A stretch of DNA of 64,000 nucleotides from Chryseolinea lacunae (GTDB lineage: Bacteria; Bacteroidota; Bacteroidia; Cytophagales; Cyclobacteriaceae), in the NCBI RefSeq assembly GCF_016735595.1, contig NZ_JAERRB010000001.1, forward strand, positions 1-64,000. The letters run 5' to 3'. The notes beneath the pieces are model-generated. The model searched no databases. It saw only the letters and a list, made by a program, of their open reading frames with translations, and was not told the DNA's origin. The position numbers and the translations under genes are program-made. Below are positions 26,648 through 35,230 of the stretch, piece after piece. How positions within the stretch are numbered: position 1 is the stretch's first letter; each line of letters starts with the position of its first letter.

Positions 26648-28651
26648 TTATTCGGCTTTCGCGTCGCCGCTGCCGCCCGACATTTTCTCTTTCAGGGCAC
26701 TCAACGCTTCCAGGTCGCCCAACGTCGATTTCTCAGACTGTTGGTTGATGCTCTGGATGGTGTTGCCTTTTGCAGGGGCAGGCTTCTTCTTCGCCACGCC
26801 GCCAGCTACCGGCTTCTCTTCTTCGGCCGACCAGATTGCCTTGTGCGAAAGCACAATTCTTCTGTCGTCTTTCGAGAATTCCAGCACCTTAAAGTCGAGC
26901 GATTCGCCCACTTCGGTTTTCGAATTGTCTTCTTTGGCGAGGTTTTTCGCAGCGCAGAAGCCTTCAATACCGTAGGGGAGTTCCAACACGGCTCCTTTGT
27001 CGTTCTTGCTGATGATGGTACACTTGTGTACGGAACCAATTGTGAAGATGGTTTCGAAAGTGTCCCAAGGGTTTTCTTCCATGTGTTTGTGGCTCAGGGC
27101 CAGTCTGCGGTTTGACGCATCCAGTTCCAGCACTTGCACTTCCATGGTTTCGCCCACTTTCACAAACTCCGAAGGGTGTTTGATCTTCTTGGTCCAGCTC
27201 AGGTCAGACACGTGCACAAGGCCGTCGATGCCTTCTTCCAGTTCGATAAACAAACCGAAGTTGGTCAGGTTGCGAACAATGCCTTTGTGTTTGGTGCCTA
27301 CAGCATATTTGCTGAGCACGTCCTGGCGTGTCCAAGGATCTTCGGTCAGTTGTTTGATGCCGAGCGACATCTTGCGCTCGTCGCGGTCCAGTGTCAGCAC
27401 AACAGCTTCCACTTCGTCGCCAACCTTCATGAAGTCCTGAGGATTGCGCAGGTGTTGCGACCAGCTCATTTCGCTCACGTGAATCAAACCTTCCACACCG
27501 GGTTGCAGTTCGAGGAACGCTCCGTAGTCGGCCACGTTCACGATCTTGCCTTTCACTTTCGATCCTACCTGGATCTCTGTAGGCAGAGCATCCCAAGGAT
27601 GAGGCGTGAGTTGCTTCATGCCCAGCGAAATTCTCTTCTTGTCGCCATCGAAATCGAGCACCACAACCTTAACCGTTTGGTCAAGCTTGAGCACTTCTTC
27701 AGGATGGTTAATACGTCCCCAGCTAATGTCTGTGATGTGGAGCAATCCGTCAACACCACCCAAGTCGATAAATACACCGAAGTTGGTCATGTTCTTGATC
27801 ACACCTTCCAACACCTGACCTTTTTCGAGGTTGGTGAGGATCACTGCTTTTTGCTGCTCGAGATCTTTCTCGATCAGGACTTTATGCGATACTACCACGT
27901 TGTCGTTGGTGTAGTTGATTTTCACAACTTTCACTTCAATCGACTTGTTCACATAGATATCGAAATCGCGGATAGGCTTCACGTCAATTTGTGAACCGGG
28001 CAAGAATGCTTCGATTCCAAACACGTCAACGATCAGACCACCTTTGGTTCTGCGTTTCACAAAACCTTCAATCACTTCGTCCTTGTCAAGTGCAGTTTGC
28101 ACATATTCCCAGCCCTTCACGAGTTTCGCTTTTCTGCGGCTCAACACAAGCTGGCCCATAGCGTCTTCGCGTTCTTCGATGAACAGATCAACTGCATCAC
28201 CGATTTTCAGGTTGGTCATTTCCTTGAATTCAGCCAACGGCACAAGACCGTCCGACTTGAAACCGATATTGAGGATCACATCACGGTCGTTGATGCCTAC
28301 CACAACACCTTTCACTACTTCGCCACTGTTCACCGACGTCACTGTGCCGGAGTACATTTGCTCCATTTCGGCACGCTTGTCTTTCGAGTAGCCTTCGCCA
28401 AAACCTTTCGAATCGAAAGCATCAAAATCAAATTCACCGGGAATTTGTTTTTCATACTTCGCTTTCTTCAGTTCAGAAACGGGGATGGCTTCTGTGGAGA
28501 TTTCTTCTTTTTGAAGCGATTTGATTTCAGCCAAAGGATCTTCTTCGTCGATGTCGATCTTTTCGCCTTTAGCCTTCTTCGCAAGACCCTTAGCGTCGGG
28601 CGATTCCACCACTTTTCTAGGTCTTTCGCCTGGTTTTGAAATTTTTGCCAT
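26648..28651 (-). CDS. rpsA: 30S ribosomal protein S1
   Basis: The 667-residue protein starts at MAKISKPGERPRKVVESPDA (ATG 28651; the longer open frame upstream overlaps the leader). After an acidic N-terminal extension (about 1-95) come six S1 RNA-binding repeats (about 100-585), such as GQVLEGVIKNMTNFGVFIDL, GSKVKGKIVNVADYGAFLEL and GTKHKGIVRNLTNFGLFIEL, each followed by a DISWGRI/EMSWSQH-type segment. A low-complexity tail ends the protein. It recruits mRNA to the ribosome, which matters in this phylum where Shine-Dalgarno sites are rare. Monocistronic, with its own terminator. Confidence 0.96.
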   Translation of the reverse strand: MAKISKPGERPRKVVESPDAKGLAKKAKGEKIDIDEEDPLAEIKSLQKEEISTEAIPVSELKKAKYEKQIPGEFDFDAFDSKGFGEGYSKDKRAEMEQMYSGTVTSVNSGEVVKGVVVGINDRDVILNIGFKSDGLVPLAEFKEMTNLKIGDAVDLFIEEREDAMGQLVLSRRKAKLVKGWEYVQTALDKDEVIEGFVKRRTKGGLIVDVFGIEAFLPGSQIDVKPIRDFDIYVNKSIEVKVVKINYTNDNVVVSHKVLIEKDLEQQKAVILTNLEKGQVLEGVIKNMTNFGVFIDLGGVDGLLHITDISWGRINHPEEVLKLDQTVKVVVLDFDGDKKRISLGMKQLTPHPWDALPTEIQVGSKVKGKIVNVADYGAFLELQPGVEGLIHVSEMSWSQHLRNPQDFMKVGDEVEAVVLTLDRDERKMSLGIKQLTEDPWTRQDVLSKYAVGTKHKGIVRNLTNFGLFIELEEGIDGLVHVSDLSWTKKIKHPSEFVKVGETMEVQVLELDASNRRLALSHKHMEENPWDTFETIFTIGSVHKCTIISKNDKGAVLELPYGIEGFCAAKNLAKEDNSKTEVGESLDFKVLEFSKDDRRIVLSHKAIWSAEEEKPVAGGVAKKKPAPAKGNTIQSINQQSEKSTLGDLEALSALKEKMSGGSGDAKAE

Positions 28652-28680
28652 ACTTGATTGTTTGCCCTTCCATACATGCT

Positions 28681-28788
28681 GCAGCCGGGCCCGCTGCACC
28701 ACTTTAGTTTTACGTTACTGGCGCCCGTTTCCCGACAGGTCGGGAGGATGCACACAGCCCAGCTCGTTCGAGCGGGGTCGCAAAGGTA
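28681..28788 (-). promoter_or_regulatory. rpsA promoter and structured leader
   Basis: An exact -7 box TACCTTTG (minus strand, 28781-28788) would start a leader of about 120 nt. The leader contains two hairpins: TCCCGAC-AG-GTCGGGA (28730-28745) and GCAGC-N7-GCTGC (28681-28697), the latter 30 nt before the start codon. A structured leader would suit S1 autoregulation, known in E. coli; here it is inference. Confidence 0.45.
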
Positions 28789-28857
28789 ATAAGAATCAGC
28801 GAAATTTCAGCGTCAGCATCTTGAATATGTGGGCTTTAACACAACTTTTTTGCGGCC

Positions 28858-28882
28858 TTCCGCCAGTTTCCAACTGGCGGAA
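28858..28882. repeat. perfect 25-bp palindrome
   Basis: TTCCGCCAGTT (28858-28868), loop TCC, then AACTGGCGGAA. It lies between rpsA and the TolC-like gene; no U-run follows on either strand. The core TCCGCCAG recurs at 26347. The rest of 28883-29049 shows nothing. Confidence 0.6.
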
Positions 28883-29049
28883 CCGCGCTATCCACTGCAA
28901 GTCCGCCCCTCGCCCACCCCACCGCACTTCGGGCTTTCCGTTGCTATCGCTGGCCGGGGGCTCCAATGAAAGCTTCCCCAAAAGCAAAAAGTCCCCGTTT
29001 CCAGAGACTTTCGGCCATTGTGTGGGTAATGGTAATGTGGGGTTTGGTC

Positions 29050-30402
29050 TTAAGGAATGTCTTCCTGCTGAAGAGTGCCCATGGCATAGTTAATGAGCAG
29101 CCGCTGAAACATGAGGGTGAATTTAGCATTCTGAAAATCGCCCTGGGCTTTCACATAGGCCTGGTTGGCCGTGGTGAACTGCACAATGTTCGAAATGCCC
29201 AGGTCATAGCGCTCTTTCTCCATGTTGTATGACATCTCGGCGGCCCGAAGCTGCGCGCCCGACGACTCGTAGTTTGTCTTGGCATCGCTAAAGTTTTGAT
29301 AGGCCCGCAGCACATCCGACTTCACGGTCACTTCTGCGTTTTTATGACGCACTTTCGCATTTTCATAGCTCACTTTTTGAAGCGCCGTCTGAGAGCGATA
29401 AAGGAAGCCGTTAAAGATGGGAATGGTCACATTCAAACCATAGCTCAACATGGTGTTGTCCTGTCTGAACTGTTCGTTAAACGAGCGGTTGTCTTCGCCA
29501 TGGATGTAGTTGTAGCGTGAGCCATACGACGCCCCCGCATAGATGCTGGGATAGTAGTTTCCTTTCTGCGCCGAATAGCCATAGTGCGCGGCGCGTTCGG
29601 CAAACTCAGCCTGCTTCAGGTCACTTCTCCGGCCCATCGCCGTGCTATACATTTGGTCCAGGGCAGTGCTGTCGGCCACCAGGCTGTTAATGTCCCACTC
29701 CACGTTCTCCACTTCAAAGTAGAGCGATGGGTCAATCTGCAGGGTCAACGCCAGGGTGGCCAGGTCGTTTTTCAATTTGTTGCGCGAGCGCACCAGCAAC
29801 AGCTCGGCGTTCTTCAGTTGATATTCCTGGTTAAACACGTCGGCTTCGGCCTTGCTGCCCAGGTCGGCTTGCGCCTTAATCTGGTCGCGTTGGGTGGTCT
29901 GGGTCTGCACATTTTCAAGGTCGATCTTGATCAGCTCCTGATCCAGCAAACACGTCAGGTATTGATTCGACACGTCGCGAATAACGTCCTGGTTCGAACG
30001 GTTCACCTGGTGCAGCTGGGCTTCGTTTGCGCTGTTGGCTTGTTTAAACTGGTTCACCACGCGAAAGCCGTTAAACACCGGAATGCTGGCGCTCACCGAG
30101 CCGTTCACGAAGTCAATCACCCCGTTCACCACCTCGCCTTTGTTTTGGTTAAAGGAGTTACCATCGTTTCTGTAGGCACTTCCGTTGCCCTGCACGCTGG
30201 GGCCAAGCTGCAACATCATGGCCGTTTTGTTCACCTGTGTGTAGTCCAGCTGATTTTTCTGTTGCTTCAGGGTCACGTTGTTCTCCAACCCAATCTTCAC
30301 GGCTTCTTTGAACGACAATTTTGCAACCTTCGGTTGCTCTTGTGCCCGGGCCATATTGAAGATGGCACCGGCCATCACAAACGATAATACAATTTTCTTC
30401 AT
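29050..30402 (-). CDS. TolC-family outer membrane protein
   Basis: The 450-residue protein has a signal peptide (about 1-20, ending ARA/Q) and two OEP helical repeats (LSFKEAVKIGLENNVTLKQQ; LKQAEFAERAAHYGYSAQKG), the usual TolC length. It would form the outer-membrane exit of a transporter. It starts 8 bp after the ABC ATPase gene, so the two are co-transcribed. A permease and adaptor are not next to them, which is unusual for this family in Bacteroidota. Confidence 0.92.
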   Translation of the reverse strand: MKKIVLSFVMAGAIFNMARAQEQPKVAKLSFKEAVKIGLENNVTLKQQKNQLDYTQVNKTAMMLQLGPSVQGNGSAYRNDGNSFNQNKGEVVNGVIDFVNGSVSASIPVFNGFRVVNQFKQANSANEAQLHQVNRSNQDVIRDVSNQYLTCLLDQELIKIDLENVQTQTTQRDQIKAQADLGSKAEADVFNQEYQLKNAELLLVRSRNKLKNDLATLALTLQIDPSLYFEVENVEWDINSLVADSTALDQMYSTAMGRRSDLKQAEFAERAAHYGYSAQKGNYYPSIYAGASYGSRYNYIHGEDNRSFNEQFRQDNTMLSYGLNVTIPIFNGFLYRSQTALQKVSYENAKVRHKNAEVTVKSDVLRAYQNFSDAKTNYESSGAQLRAAEMSYNMEKERYDLGISNIVQFTTANQAYVKAQGDFQNAKFTLMFQRLLINYAMGTLQQEDIP

Positions 30403-30410
30403 GCGTCTAT

Positions 30411-31097
30411 TTAAACATTAACCGTTACACGTTCATCCGCCACAATCGCACCGTCGCCTACGCGCACAATGCGTTTGCCATAGCGGGCATTCTCTTCCGA
30501 GTGCGTCACCTGAATGATGGTGATGCCTTCGTCGTTCAGCTTTTTGAAGATCTCCATAATTTGTTTGCCCTGGTCCGAATGGAGATTTCCGGTGGGTTCG
30601 TCGGCCAGCAACAGTTTGGGTTGGCCCACAATGGCGCGGGCAATGCCCACCAGTTGTTGTTGACCACCGCTCAGTTGTTCGGGAAACAAATCTTTTTTGG
30701 CCACCATGTTAAAGCGGTCCAGCAGTTCGGCCACCATGCTTTTGCGTTGGGCGCCGCCCACACCTTTGTAGAGCAGGGGGGTTTCTATGTTTTCATACAC
30801 CGTCAGTTCATCAATGAGGTGGTAGGCCTGGAAAATGAAACCGATGTAGTTTTTGTGCATGTCAGACTTTTGCTTCTCTTTCATCTTGTGCACGGGCTCG
30901 TCAAAGAAGTAATATTCTCCGGCCGAGGGTTCGTCCAGCATGCCGATAATGTTCATCAGCGTAGACTTGCCCGCGCCGCTGGGGCCCATAATGGTCACAA
31001 ATTCGCCCTGTTCAACCGTGAGGTTAACGCCTTTGAGCACGAACGTCCGCTGAAACCGGGAGTCCACATACTTGTCAATGTCCTGTAGTTTAATCAT
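30411..31097 (-). CDS. ABC transporter ATP-binding protein (LolD/MacB type)
   Basis: The 228-residue ATPase starts at MIKLQDIDKYVDSRFQRTFV (ATG 31097). It has Walker A GPSGAGKST, the Q-loop, the signature LSGGQQQLVGIARAI (the usual R after GQQQ is L), Walker B LLLADEPTGNL and the switch His in QVTHSE. The family drives mechanotransmission or lipoprotein/peptide export with a separate FtsX-like permease. No permease is adjacent here; the only partner is the TolC-like gene 8 bp downstream. Confidence 0.92.
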   Translation of the reverse strand: MIKLQDIDKYVDSRFQRTFVLKGVNLTVEQGEFVTIMGPSGAGKSTLMNIIGMLDEPSAGEYYFFDEPVHKMKEKQKSDMHKNYIGFIFQAYHLIDELTVYENIETPLLYKGVGGAQRKSMVAELLDRFNMVAKKDLFPEQLSGGQQQLVGIARAIVGQPKLLLADEPTGNLHSDQGKQIMEIFKKLNDEGITIIQVTHSEENARYGKRIVRVGDGAIVADERVTVNV

Positions 31098-31443
31098 GAA
31101 GTTGGGGTTTGTTATAAACATCGAATTCACCCCTCGGGCAGGCAGAAGCCAACAATAATGCCAAGGGGTTTTGTAGCCTCAGACGTGCAAAAAAGGCGCT
31201 TCCTGCGCGTTCACACGTCCGCTTGTGCAAAATGGTGTCCTTTTTCGGACAAGGCAACTTTGTCTGTGGTTTATTTGAACCCGCGGGCCATTGTCCCGGG
31301 ACGCACCGTTCAAAACGGCCTTTTATGCTCCTTTCTCCTCCGTTTTTCCAAGGCTGGTCTTCCGACGATCTTACGACCATCTTTCGACGGTGTACGACGG
31401 TCGTTCCACTACCCTCCCGTTCCCGGGAAGCAGGGCTGAATGT
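31098..31443. other. intergenic stretch, no gene seen
   Basis: About 345 bp between the ABC ATPase start and the OmpA-like stop. Both strands have short open frames but none with a recognisable protein or start context. No promoter box matching TAnnTTTG was found. Confidence 0.5.
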
Positions 31444-31863
31444 TCAAAAAATGATGGGATAAAGAATCACGTCCACCCGGCGGTTCATCTGCATGCCCTG
31501 GTAGGAAGTGTTGCTGTAGACCGGGTTGTCGAGGCCCCAGTCTTTGATGGTGATCTTTCGTTCGGGAATGGCTTTTTGCAACAGGATCTGCTGCACGGCC
31601 TCGCTCCGCATCTTCGACAGCCATTCGTTATATTCCTTGCCGCCAATGGGGTCGGTGTGGCTAATCAACTGGATGTCGTATTTGTCCAGCATGTTGGGAA
31701 TGGAGTCGAGCCAGGCATAGAGTTCGTCAATCTGGTTGTCGTCTACATAATAGCTGCCGCCACCAAAAAAAATGCTTTTGCGTATTTCGTCCTGCTGCTG
31801 CTGCGCCAGAAGCCTGCCCGAGTGCACGCATATCAACACGATGAGGAGAAGCCGCGATACCAT
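31444..31863 (-). CDS. small OmpA-family periplasmic protein
   Basis: The 139-residue protein has a signal peptide (LLLIVLICVHSGRLLAQ) followed directly by an OmpA C-terminal-like domain: a conserved IQLISHTDPIGG, NEWLSKMRSEAVQQIL and MNRRVDVIL at the end. Such domains bind peptidoglycan diaminopimelate; the Asp in SHTDP and Arg in NRRVDV are the expected contacts. No barrel or lipobox is present, so it is probably a free periplasmic protein. Single gene. Confidence 0.85.
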   Translation of the reverse strand: MVSRLLLIVLICVHSGRLLAQQQQDEIRKSIFFGGGSYYVDDNQIDELYAWLDSIPNMLDKYDIQLISHTDPIGGKEYNEWLSKMRSEAVQQILLQKAIPERKITIKDWGLDNPVYSNTSYQGMQMNRRVDVILYPIIF

Positions 31864-31975
31864 ACACTAAATTTAAGCAAGCACCACAACAAATGAAACG
31901 CCGCCGCCCGCGATTCTTGCCGGTTGTCAAAAAACGCAAGCTAAACGTTGCCGCGTTGTCGCCCTGCCCCTGCTA

Positions 31976-32965
31976 TCAGAAGTCGCTGCGTTTGGGTTTG
32001 TTCTGCAAGATCAGTTCAATCTTGTTCATCACCTCGGGTGTCAGTTTTTCGCGGGCGTCCAGGGCTTTAAAGTTTTCCTGCAACTGCGATGTCTTCGAGG
32101 CGCCCATAATCACGGAGCTCACGTGTTCGTTCTTCAAACACCACGCAATGGCCAGCACGGGCATAGACACGCCCAGCTCTTTCGAAAAAGCGGTCAGCTT
32201 GCGGGCGCGCTCCAGGTTGGCCTGGGCCAGGGTGCGGTCTTTCAGCCACTCCAGGCCTTCAATGCCCAGGCGGGTTTCTTTCACAAAGCCTTCGTTGTAT
32301 TTGCCCGACAGCACACCGCTGGCCAGCGGCGACCACACGGTGGTGCCCAGGCCCAGCACGGTGTAGAGGTGGTGATATTCCTCCTCCACCTTGATGCGCT
32401 CCAGCATGTTGTATTGCGGCTGCTCCATGGTGGGCCCAATCAGCGAATACTGCCGGGCCACGGTGTGGGCTTCCATAATTTCGGGCGCGCTCCACTCGCT
32501 GGTTCCCCAATATAAAATCTTGCCTTGCTGAATGAGGTTGTGCATGGTCCACACGGTTTCCTCCACAGGCGTTTGTTTGTCGGGACGATGGCAGAAAAAC
32601 AAATCGAGATAGTCCAGCTGCATGCGTTGCAGCGATTGCTCGCAGGCCTCCACCACGTGCTTGCGGCTCAGCCCTTTTTGTGTAGGGCGCAGGTTGTCGC
32701 CCCCCAAACCAAAAAACACTTTGCTCGACACCACATAGCTGTCGCGTCGCCAGTTTTTCTTTTTCAAAATCTCCCCCATCACAATTTCGCTTTGCCCCCG
32801 CGAATAGATTTCGGCATTGTCAAAGAAGTTCACGCCGTTGTCATAGGCCACCGTCATCAGGTCGTCGGCCGTGGTGTCGCCCACTTGCTTGCCAAAGGTT
32901 AGCCATGAACCGAAGGAGAGGATGCTGAGTTGGAGGCCTGACTTGCCCAGTCGTTTGTATTCCAT
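31976..32965 (-). CDS. aldo/keto reductase (Kv-beta-like, AKR6 type)
   Basis: The 329-residue TIM-barrel oxidoreductase resembles voltage-gated potassium channel beta subunits: MEYKRLGKSGLQLSILSFGS at the start, GVNFFDNAEIYSRGQSE with the catalytic Asp and Tyr, VVSSKVFFG with Lys, LFFCHRPD with His, and the NADPH-binding end SSVIMGASKTSQLQEN. It reduces aldehydes or ketones with NADPH in the cytoplasm; the substrate is unknown. Hairpin element 1 lies 122 bp upstream of its start. Confidence 0.94.
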   Translation of the reverse strand: MEYKRLGKSGLQLSILSFGSWLTFGKQVGDTTADDLMTVAYDNGVNFFDNAEIYSRGQSEIVMGEILKKKNWRRDSYVVSSKVFFGLGGDNLRPTQKGLSRKHVVEACEQSLQRMQLDYLDLFFCHRPDKQTPVEETVWTMHNLIQQGKILYWGTSEWSAPEIMEAHTVARQYSLIGPTMEQPQYNMLERIKVEEEYHHLYTVLGLGTTVWSPLASGVLSGKYNEGFVKETRLGIEGLEWLKDRTLAQANLERARKLTAFSKELGVSMPVLAIAWCLKNEHVSSVIMGASKTSQLQENFKALDAREKLTPEVMNKIELILQNKPKRSDF

Positions 32966-33140
32966 GATGGTTTGTTTTTGGATATGGGAAATTGGTGGTT
33001 GTTGGGATGTGGGGCAAGGGTTATGTCATAAATATTGTTCTTTTTGAAATTGATTGGCGCGGCGTTGTGTGTGATAGACGAGGGTTACTTGTTGGTTTTT
33101 TTGCGCATTTCATAGCCCGCTCAAGGGCCGCGGGGGCCCC

Positions 33141-33222
33141 GCATATTGCCATCAGGGCTAGATCCGATCCGCACATGCCACTGCCAGGCCAAAGATAGGA
33201 TCAGGCCCTGATGGCAATATGC
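33141..33222 (+). repeat. 82-bp terminal palindrome, element 1 left
   Basis: The outer stem is 18 bp perfect: GCATATTGCCATCAGGGC (33141-33158) with its complement at 33205-33222. The inner stem is GATCCGATC/GATAGGATC with one mismatch. The loop begins CGCACATGCCA and ends CCAGGCCAAA. Confidence 0.85.
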
Positions 33223-33371
33223 TGAGAGGGGGTGTGGGCATGCGGTGTGAGCGGTGCGGGAGTGGGTGTGAAGTGTGGGTATTGTAAAATATAAAACTTT
33301 CAAAAGCAACGCCCCAGCCACCCACGTCACATCCTCACTCAAGTCAAACGCAGTTTTAGGTGGTCTACCTG

Positions 33372-33442
33372 ATTGGGTGTGTGGTGTAGCGTCTCCGATC
33401 GGGAGCGGGTTGAGTTGACTCACACACCACACTCCCAATTAC
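33372..33442. repeat. interior hairpin of element 1
   Basis: ATTGGGTGTGTGGTGT pairs with ACCACACTCCCAAT with one bulge, and CTCC-GATC-GGGAG folds at the tip. It lies in the gene-free middle of element 1. Confidence 0.45.
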
Positions 33443-33490
33443 GCACTCACACTCACACACTCCCCACACAACATGCCCACACCTCTCTCA

Positions 33491-33572
33491 GCATATTGCC
33501 ATCAGGGCCTAAGCCTGTCTTTGGCCTGGTCATGGCATGTGCGGGCAGGGTTAAGCCCTGATGGCAATATGC
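33491..33572 (-). repeat. 82-bp terminal palindrome, element 1 right
   Basis: Same 18-bp outer stem as the left copy (33491-33508 with 33555-33572), in inverted orientation. The inner stem has changed on both sides (AAGCCTG with CAGGGTT), while the loop core (minus strand CGCACATGCCA...CCAGGCCAAA) is kept. Confidence 0.85.
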
Positions 33573-33652
33573 GGGGCCCCGCGGCCCTTGAGCGGGCTAT
33601 GAAATGCGCAAAAAAACCAACAAGAAAAACCCTTCTATTCCACCGAAAAAAC

Positions 33653-35230
33653 TCATCCCTCCAACAGCAAAAGCAAATCATCCAACGTATTCGCTTCCCG
33701 AGCACCCTTATCCTTCCGCCAGCGATATATCCGCGGAAACCTCAACGCAATCCCCGACTTGTGTCGCGAAGACTTCGCAATCCCTTCAAACGCAATCTCA
33801 AACACCAACTCCGCTTTAACACTCCGCACAGGCCCAAAGCGCTCAAGCGTATTCGCCTTCACCCATCGGTCCACTTCACGAATCTCTTCATCGGTCAACC
33901 CGCTATAGGCCTTGGTGAATGGCACCAGCTGATCTCCCTGCCACACTGCAAAAGTATAGTCCGTAAAAAGGTTAGCGCGGCGACCATGCCCGTTCATGGC
34001 ATAGATCATCACAGCATCTACCGTGAACGGATCAATCTTCCACTTCCACCAGTCTCCACGCCGTCGGCCGTCGCGATACACCGAGTTTTTCCGCTTCAGC
34101 ATAATGCCCTCACTCAAAAACTCGCGCGAGCGCATCCGCTCGCGCCGCAGGTCTTCCCATGTTTCAAACGCCACCACCGGCGACAGTTGAAACACCGGAT
34201 GATTTTTGGAGGCAAGTGTTTCCAGCAATGCTCGTCTTTCCGTGAGTGGCCACTCGCGAATATCTTTCCCCTCCCACTCCAACACATCATAGGTCACAAA
34301 CGCCACGGGCACTTCGTTCAGAATTTTTGGAGTAATTGTTTTTCGGCCGATGCGCGTTTGCAGTTGATTAAACGAAAGCGGCATGCCGTTTTTGAACGGC
34401 AGTATTTCACCATCCAGCACAGTGCCATCGGGCAACAAGTCTATGAAGGCCGCATACTCCGGATATTTGTCGGTCACCAGTTCTTCGCCGCGCGACCACA
34501 CAAACAGTTCGCGTTGGCGCACAATGATCTGGCCGCGAATGCCGTCCCACTTTCGTTCGGCCTGCCAGTCGGCGGGGTCGCCCAGGGCTTCTGCGGTGTC
34601 GTCGAGGGCGTAGGCGAGATAGAAGGGATAGGGGCGCGAAATGTCCTGGGTGTCTTCGGCCAGCACCAGGTCTTCGAACGTGCTGGTTTCGGGCAGCCAG
34701 TTGCCCATGAGGCGGTGGGCCACTACATTCTCTTTCACGTGTGCATATTTCGCCAGCGCCTTCACCATCAGCGACTGCGACACGCCAACGCGAAAGCTAC
34801 CGGTAATCAGTTTGTTGAACACAAAGCGGTCCACCACGTCAAGCCGTTGCCAGGCCCACACAATCTTTTCTTTCTTCGCTGCAATGTCGAGGGGTTCGAG
34901 GCTTTTTATAAAATTTATCCAGTAGGTCAGCGTCTCGTCCGACTGTTCTTCTGGTGCAGGCAGCACCAGCGAAATGGTTTCGGCGAGGTCGCCCACTACG
35001 CTATACGATTCGTCAAACAACCAGGCGGGCAGGCCTGCACGTTCGGCGGCCCATTCGCGCAGCAGGGTGGCGCTCACGGTGCGGCGGGGGCGGCGGTGCG
35101 AAAGAATGGCCATGGTCCAGATGCGGTCTTGCGGGGCGGCCTTTTCGAAATACGAAACCAGCGCCTTTATCTTGTCGAGCGTTTTGGTGGTTTGATCCAG
35201 TTCGGTGAAGAGTTGGGCAAAGCGTTTCAT
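33653..35230 (-). CDS. ATP-dependent DNA ligase (ligase-associated repair cluster)
   Basis: The 525-residue ligase has an N-terminal DNA-binding domain (about 1-185: FNKLITGSFRVGVSQSLMVK), the adenylation domain with motif I ERKWDGIRGQ (Lys nucleophile), LDGEILPF (motif III), SEGIMLKR (motif IV/V) and WWKWKIDPF (motif Va/VI region), and an OB fold ending FPRIYRWRKDKGAREANTLD. It seals nicks using ATP. It overlaps the upstream exonuclease by ATGA, the known pairing of this family. The usual Lhr-like helicase and PdeM partners are absent here; hairpin element 1 begins 29 bp after its stop. Confidence 0.94.
   Translation of the reverse strand: MKRFAQLFTELDQTTKTLDKIKALVSYFEKAAPQDRIWTMAILSHRRPRRTVSATLLREWAAERAGLPAWLFDESYSVVGDLAETISLVLPAPEEQSDETLTYWINFIKSLEPLDIAAKKEKIVWAWQRLDVVDRFVFNKLITGSFRVGVSQSLMVKALAKYAHVKENVVAHRLMGNWLPETSTFEDLVLAEDTQDISRPYPFYLAYALDDTAEALGDPADWQAERKWDGIRGQIIVRQRELFVWSRGEELVTDKYPEYAAFIDLLPDGTVLDGEILPFKNGMPLSFNQLQTRIGRKTITPKILNEVPVAFVTYDVLEWEGKDIREWPLTERRALLETLASKNHPVFQLSPVVAFETWEDLRRERMRSREFLSEGIMLKRKNSVYRDGRRRGDWWKWKIDPFTVDAVMIYAMNGHGRRANLFTDYTFAVWQGDQLVPFTKAYSGLTDEEIREVDRWVKANTLERFGPVRSVKAELVFEIAFEGIAKSSRHKSGIALRFPRIYRWRKDKGAREANTLDDLLLLLEG

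Larger units (their letters stand above)
33088..33624. mobile_element. hairpin-ended element 1 (no gene; MITE-like)
   Basis: A 537-bp unit with long terminal inverted repeats. From 33088 inwards and from 33624 inwards (reverse complement) the sequence is nearly identical for about 160 bp: T-tract, GCATTTCATAGCCCGC, a G+C-rich segment, an 82-bp palindrome (33141-33222 and 33491-33572), then GTGTGGGCATG and G/T-rich DNA. The interior (about 33250-33465) has no protein-like frame but forms another hairpin. It sits between two minus-strand genes, 29 bp after the ligase stop. No target duplication is evident. It is related to element 2 at 42875-44109. Confidence 0.7.
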
